From positions 1 through 40,476 of the IMG/VR virus record IMGVR_UViG_3300049433_000085: a stretch of DNA of 40,476 nt; one strand, given 5' to 3'. The first letter of the stretch is position 1. Each line of letters opens with the position of its first letter. The notes beneath the pieces are model-generated. The model was not told where the DNA came from. It searched no databases and saw nothing but the letters and a program-made list of their open reading frames with translations. The translations under genes and the position numbers were made by a program. The stretch comes from a virus. Shown here piece by piece: positions 37,915 to 40,476 of this stretch.

Positions 37915-38708
37915 TGGCTCGCATTCGAACGATTAAGCCGGAGTTCTGGACGGACAGACGAGTCGGCGAATGTTCCACGAACGCTCGCCTACTCTTCATC
38001 GCCACATGGAACTTCGCAGACGACCATGGGGGGCTTGACCGTTCGGCCAAGCAACTCAAGGCGCAAGCGTTCCCCTACGACGACCTCGACTGTGAGCCCT
38101 TGGTCAAGGAGCTGTTGGAGGTTGGGTTGTTGATCGAATATGAGGTGGCTGGGGATAAGTATCTGCATATCAAGAACTTTCGTAAGCATCAGCGCATCGA
38201 CAAACCTCAGAAAGCTCGCATACCAGTCTACGAACATTCCGAGAACATTCCAAGAACACTCCCAGATTCCTCCAAGACCATTCAACGCTCTAAGGGAATG
38301 GAAGGGAATGGAATGGATAGGAAGGGAGAAGAATCAACCAAGGTCGCTGCGCGACCGCGGGCGGTCGCCGAGCCGCCCGAATTTTTGAAGTTGAAGCTTG
38401 CATATCCACGCCGTGCCGGATCGCAGCCGTGGTCGCGCGCACTGCAGGCCATCAACGCGAGGCTCAGGGAAGGGCACTCATGGGACGAGATTCTCGATGG
38501 CGCTCACCGCTATGCCGATTTTTGCTCAGCCACAGGCAAGGTGGGAACGGAGCATGTTCAGCAAGCGGCGAGGTTCTGCGGGCCGGGCAAGGAGTTCCTT
38601 CAGCCCTGGGGGTTACCGGCAACGAAGGCCGACACGCGACTCAACGCCAACCTTTCGGCAGCCGATGAATTCATGCGCCGCACGGAGCCGCCCGATGATA
38701 CCCACTGA
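37914..38708 (+). CDS. O-type phage replication protein
   Basis: 264 residues from ATG 37914. The N-terminal domain is a winged-helix of the ARIRTIKPEFWTDRRVGECSTNARLLFIATWNFADDHGGLDRSAKQLKAQAFPYDDL type, common in phage replication proteins; then LLIEYEVAGDKYLHIKNFRKHQRIDKPQ. A poorly ordered linker follows. The C-terminal part (FLKLKLAYPRRAGSQPWSRALQAINARLREGHSWDEILDGAHRYADFC) is a DnaD-like helical domain. It probably recruits the helicase loader and binds the origin. An origin would be expected inside the linker, but no iterons are seen. Confidence 0.78.
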   Translation: MARIRTIKPEFWTDRRVGECSTNARLLFIATWNFADDHGGLDRSAKQLKAQAFPYDDLDCEPLVKELLEVGLLIEYEVAGDKYLHIKNFRKHQRIDKPQKARIPVYEHSENIPRTLPDSSKTIQRSKGMEGNGMDRKGEESTKVAARPRAVAEPPEFLKLKLAYPRRAGSQPWSRALQAINARLREGHSWDEILDGAHRYADFCSATGKVGTEHVQQAARFCGPGKEFLQPWGLPATKADTRLNANLSAADEFMRRTEPPDDTH

Positions 38709-39249
38709 TCGCAAGGCGTTTCTCGAAACGGTTGTTGGGTTCGCCGAACTCAAGGGCAAGCAACTGTCGGCTCCGGCGCTGGAGTTGTATTGGCGCTCAC
38801 TTCAACATTGGGACCTTCCTGACTTCCGGCTCGCTGCAGAACAACTCCTGCGTACATGCGAGTTCATGCCGCTGCCCAAAGATTTCGAAGCCTTGCGCAA
38901 GGCAGGGCGGCCCACGGCAGGGGAGGCATGGGCTGAAGTGTTGCAATACGTACGTACGAGTTATTCGCCAAACTTCCCTAACCGCCTAAATGGTTCGGCC
39001 GGAATTCTGTCTGATCCATTGGTTGATCGTGCCGTGAATGCAGTTGGTGGTTACCGGGCAATTGCCATGTCCGATACGGATTCGACGCAATTTCTCGAAC
39101 GACGTTTTTGCGAGCATTTCGAATCGATTCAGGACTCGGAGGATGTGCGGGAAGCTGTTCCGAGCATTGCTTACTCCGGTGAACGTAGACGGCTCAATGG
39201 ACCTACCAGCGCAATGGATGTCCTCAAGGGGCTGGATTTCGAGCCATGA
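38695..39249 (+). CDS. helicase-loader-like replication protein (P-type)
   Basis: 184 residues from ATG 38695, overlapping the O-type gene by 14 nt. Start IPTDRKAFLETVVGFAELKGKQLSAPALELYWRSLQHWDLPDFRLAAEQLLRTCEFMPLPKDFEALRKAG, the pattern of small phage proteins that load the host helicase. The C-terminus (FCEHFESIQDSEDVREAVPSIA) is helical. It relies on the host DnaB; no helicase or polymerase is encoded in the window. Confidence 0.7.
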   Translation: MIPTDRKAFLETVVGFAELKGKQLSAPALELYWRSLQHWDLPDFRLAAEQLLRTCEFMPLPKDFEALRKAGRPTAGEAWAEVLQYVRTSYSPNFPNRLNGSAGILSDPLVDRAVNAVGGYRAIAMSDTDSTQFLERRFCEHFESIQDSEDVREAVPSIAYSGERRRLNGPTSAMDVLKGLDFEP

Positions 39250-39461
39250 ATCTGCACGATGAAGTGTGGCTCGCCAAACGCATGTTGGATCATCGCGGGC
39301 CCGACGTGTTTGATGGGACCACAGATCCAACAGTGCGCAAGCAGCGCATGCGTGAGGCAATCAAACACTGCGGGTTGGAATGCGTGGTGATCGGTGCGAA
39401 GGAGGGCAAGCCTGTTAATTGGCGTGTTGCGTTTGAATCGCTGTATGGGGAGAAGTTATGA
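39246..39461 (+). CDS. small conserved early protein
   Basis: 71 residues, overlapping both neighbours by 4 nt. Pattern QRMREAIKHCGLECVVIGAKEGKPVNWRVAFESLYGEKL recalls a small family (ending FE.LYG..L) seen beside phage replication genes; function unknown. Confidence 0.65.
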   Translation: MNLHDEVWLAKRMLDHRGPDVFDGTTDPTVRKQRMREAIKHCGLECVVIGAKEGKPVNWRVAFESLYGEKL

Positions 39462-39730
39462 GACGCGCAGCTCGCCGTGATACCAACGAGAACGAACTCG
39501 TCTCGCTCGCCGAGCAACTCGGTGGCCTGTGGGAGCAGACACCCCCGCTCGATGGCTGGCTGCTGTGGCGCGGAGTGTGGACGCCGGTGGAAATCAAGCA
39601 CGGCAAGAATCCCTACACCGAAGCGCAGGTGTTATTCCTTGCTCGCTGCAAGGAGCGTAATGCCCCGGTGTGGACGTGGCGCAATCAGCGCGATGTCATG
39701 GCCTGCCTGGGTGCGAGGGTGAGCGCATGA
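39458..39730 (+). CDS. PD-(D/E)XK nuclease (VRR-NUC-like)
   Basis: 90 residues. NENELVSLAEQLGG, then GWLLWRGVWTPVEIKHGKNPYTEAQVLFLARCKERNAPVWTWRNQRDVMACLG. Acidic Asp in the PPLDGW segment (about 31-32), Glu46 and Lys48 (EIK) form the PD-(D/E)XK core. This matches small phage nucleases, perhaps junction resolvases, that act with replication/recombination. ATGA overlap with the next gene. Confidence 0.7.
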   Translation: MRRAARRDTNENELVSLAEQLGGLWEQTPPLDGWLLWRGVWTPVEIKHGKNPYTEAQVLFLARCKERNAPVWTWRNQRDVMACLGARVSA

Positions 39731-39945
39731 CTCGCAAACTCACAGAGCAAATCCTCACGCGCATTCGCGAAGTGGAAATGCTCCGCCGCTCGGTACCCAC
39801 TCGCCGGCAACTGGCGATCGAACTCGGAATCAGCAAACGCTCGGTCGATGAAGCTGCGCGCAATTGCAACGAAGTAACAGTGTCGCGTGGAACTTCAACA
39901 AAGTTGCAACAAGCACTTGTTGAGTTAGGTTTGGCTAAGCCGTAA
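39727..39945 (+). CDS. HTH protein, possible late regulator
   Basis: 72 residues from ATG 39727 (ATGA overlap). Clear HTH: VPTRRQLAIELGISKRSVDEAARNC, flanked by helices. The last regulatory-looking gene before the late genes. It could control late transcription or bind the origin; no direct evidence. Confidence 0.6.
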   Translation: MTRKLTEQILTRIREVEMLRRSVPTRRQLAIELGISKRSVDEAARNCNEVTVSRGTSTKLQQALVELGLAKP

Positions 39946-39956
39946 TCTGGCCGACT

Positions 39957-40379
39957 ATGCGTACGCTCGCTCTCCTGCTGTGCCTGCTCGCCACGCTGGT
40001 CTTTGCCAAGGCGACCCAGGCCGCCGATGTCACCCTGAGCTGGTTGCCCCCCACGGCGAACACAGACGGCTCTACGCCGGCGCGGGTCGGCGGGTACAAC
40101 GTGTACTCAGCCCCCACCGATGCGGCGCTCACAGCCCTTCCCAATTCGTCCCACGGGGGCCATCCGCTGTCGGTCGGCAACGTGCTCAGCACCACGATCA
40201 AGAATCTGGCGCCCGGCACCTACGTGTACGCGGTGACTGCGTGGTACTGCGAAACATCCGCCACCTGTGTCGAGAGCGATCAGTCCGGGCATGCGACGAC
40301 CACGATCGCAGCCACCGCCGCGCCGAAGCCCAATGCCCCGAACGCAGTGAAGATCACCGTGACCGTGAGTGCGCCGTGA
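39957..40379 (+). CDS. secreted fibronectin type III-like protein
   Basis: 140 residues. A signal peptide (RTLALLLCLLATLVFAKATQA, likely cut after AQA) is followed by one FN3-type domain: DVTLSWLPPTANTDGSTPARVGGYNVYSAPT, TTIKNLAPGTYVYAVTAWYCETSATCVESDQSG, ending ITVTVSAP. Two Cys in the last strands (WYCE, TCVE) may form a disulfide after export. It is the only clear Sec-type signal in the genome and lies between the regulators and terS. It may act in the periplasm of the infected cell or lysogen. The frame crosses the circular junction. Confidence 0.75.
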   Translation: MRTLALLLCLLATLVFAKATQAADVTLSWLPPTANTDGSTPARVGGYNVYSAPTDAALTALPNSSHGGHPLSVGNVLSTTIKNLAPGTYVYAVTAWYCETSATCVESDQSGHATTTIAATAAPKPNAPNAVKITVTVSAP

Positions 40380-40476
40380 TTGCGTATCCGCCTGTCCCGC
40401 TCAAAGGTGACAACTGCCAATGCAGGTCATGTGGTGAGCTATTTCGGCGGACTTCGACCTTTGCCGCCCATAGGGT
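40315..40476. repeat. terminal direct repeat, right copy
   Basis: Matches 1-162 with one mismatch (A40441 for G127). See the left copy. Closing the circle here joins the FN3-like gene end and the zinc-finger gene without loss. Confidence 0.9.
40376..40476 (+). CDS. partial second copy of the zinc-finger gene (cut by window end)
   Basis: The first 33 codons of the CCHC zinc-finger gene appear again, starting at GTG 40376, because the window runs past the junction. The complete gene is at 62-301. The synonymous G/A difference lies within it. Not an additional gene. Confidence 0.85.
   Translation, partial: MIAYPPVPLKGDNCQCRSCGELFRRTSTFAAHR

Noticed and set aside
1-40476. tRNA genes, CRISPR arrays, insertion sequences and group I introns
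   Set aside because: None was seen by eye. The HNH genes are free-standing with intact coupled neighbours or overlaps, not in recognisable introns. A tRNA or covariance search was not possible here.

Overview
The window is one complete circular (or circularly permuted) tailed-phage genome. Its first 162 bases recur as its last 162, so the unique unit is about 40,314 bp. There is a podovirus-type head and tail set with no tape-measure, sheath or tail-tube genes: terminase, an approximately 730-residue portal, scaffold, major capsid, a short-tail adaptor, long low-complexity internal/ejection-type proteins and a beta-helix tailspike. Divergent control genes, an excisionase-like gene and an integrase fragment point to temperate ancestry. 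The DNA looks GC-rich, and the Bet recombinase, Lar-like zinc ribbon, DUF551-type proteins and O-type replication protein fit a proteobacterial (gamma or beta) host. The host itself cannot be read from the sequence.

Layout. Rightward genes run from about 37,654 across the circular junction to 25,215 with almost no gaps. First come a Cro-like protein, two replication proteins, a PD-(D/E)XK-type nuclease and an HTH protein (37,654-39,945). A small accessory module spans the junction: a secreted FN3-like protein, zinc-finger proteins and an Ig-like protein (39,957-1,289). Next come packaging (1,319-3,638), head (3,639-11,103), neck, tail and internal proteins (11,159-20,232), tail fibre and tailspike (20,437-23,136), and lysis (23,191-24,591). 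Four cargo genes sit inside the late region: an HNH/AP2-type endonuclease overlapping terL, a GNAT acetyltransferase, a PAPS-reductase-family PP-loop protein and a second, AT-rich HNH protein.

Leftward genes run from about 36,990 down to 25,300 in a dense chain of 1-8 nt (mostly ATGA) stop/start overlaps. They hold many very small, often Cys-rich proteins, several under 60 residues. Among them are the Bet recombinase, a DUF1364/HNH-like protein, the excisionase-like protein and truncated integrase, a von Willebrand A (MIDAS) protein coupled to an adenylosuccinate-synthetase-family enzyme (PurA/PurZ family), and a small cytosine-methyltransferase-like protein.

Control. A leftward HTH repressor (37,189-37,626) lies between three 16-bp inverted repeats of the form GTGT(A/C)(G/A)(T/A)NN(A/G)CTACAC. 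Two lie 30 bp apart and contain the -10 and -35 boxes of a strong leftward promoter. The third lies just before the Cro-like gene. This is a lambda-style divergent switch.

Most notable are the VWA plus PurA/PurZ-like pair in a genome with no DNA polymerase; the terL frame break directly under an HNH gene; the PP-loop gene followed by the AT-rich HNH gene in the virion operon; and the excisionase/truncated-integrase overlap. All functional calls come from reading motifs by eye; no database search was run.
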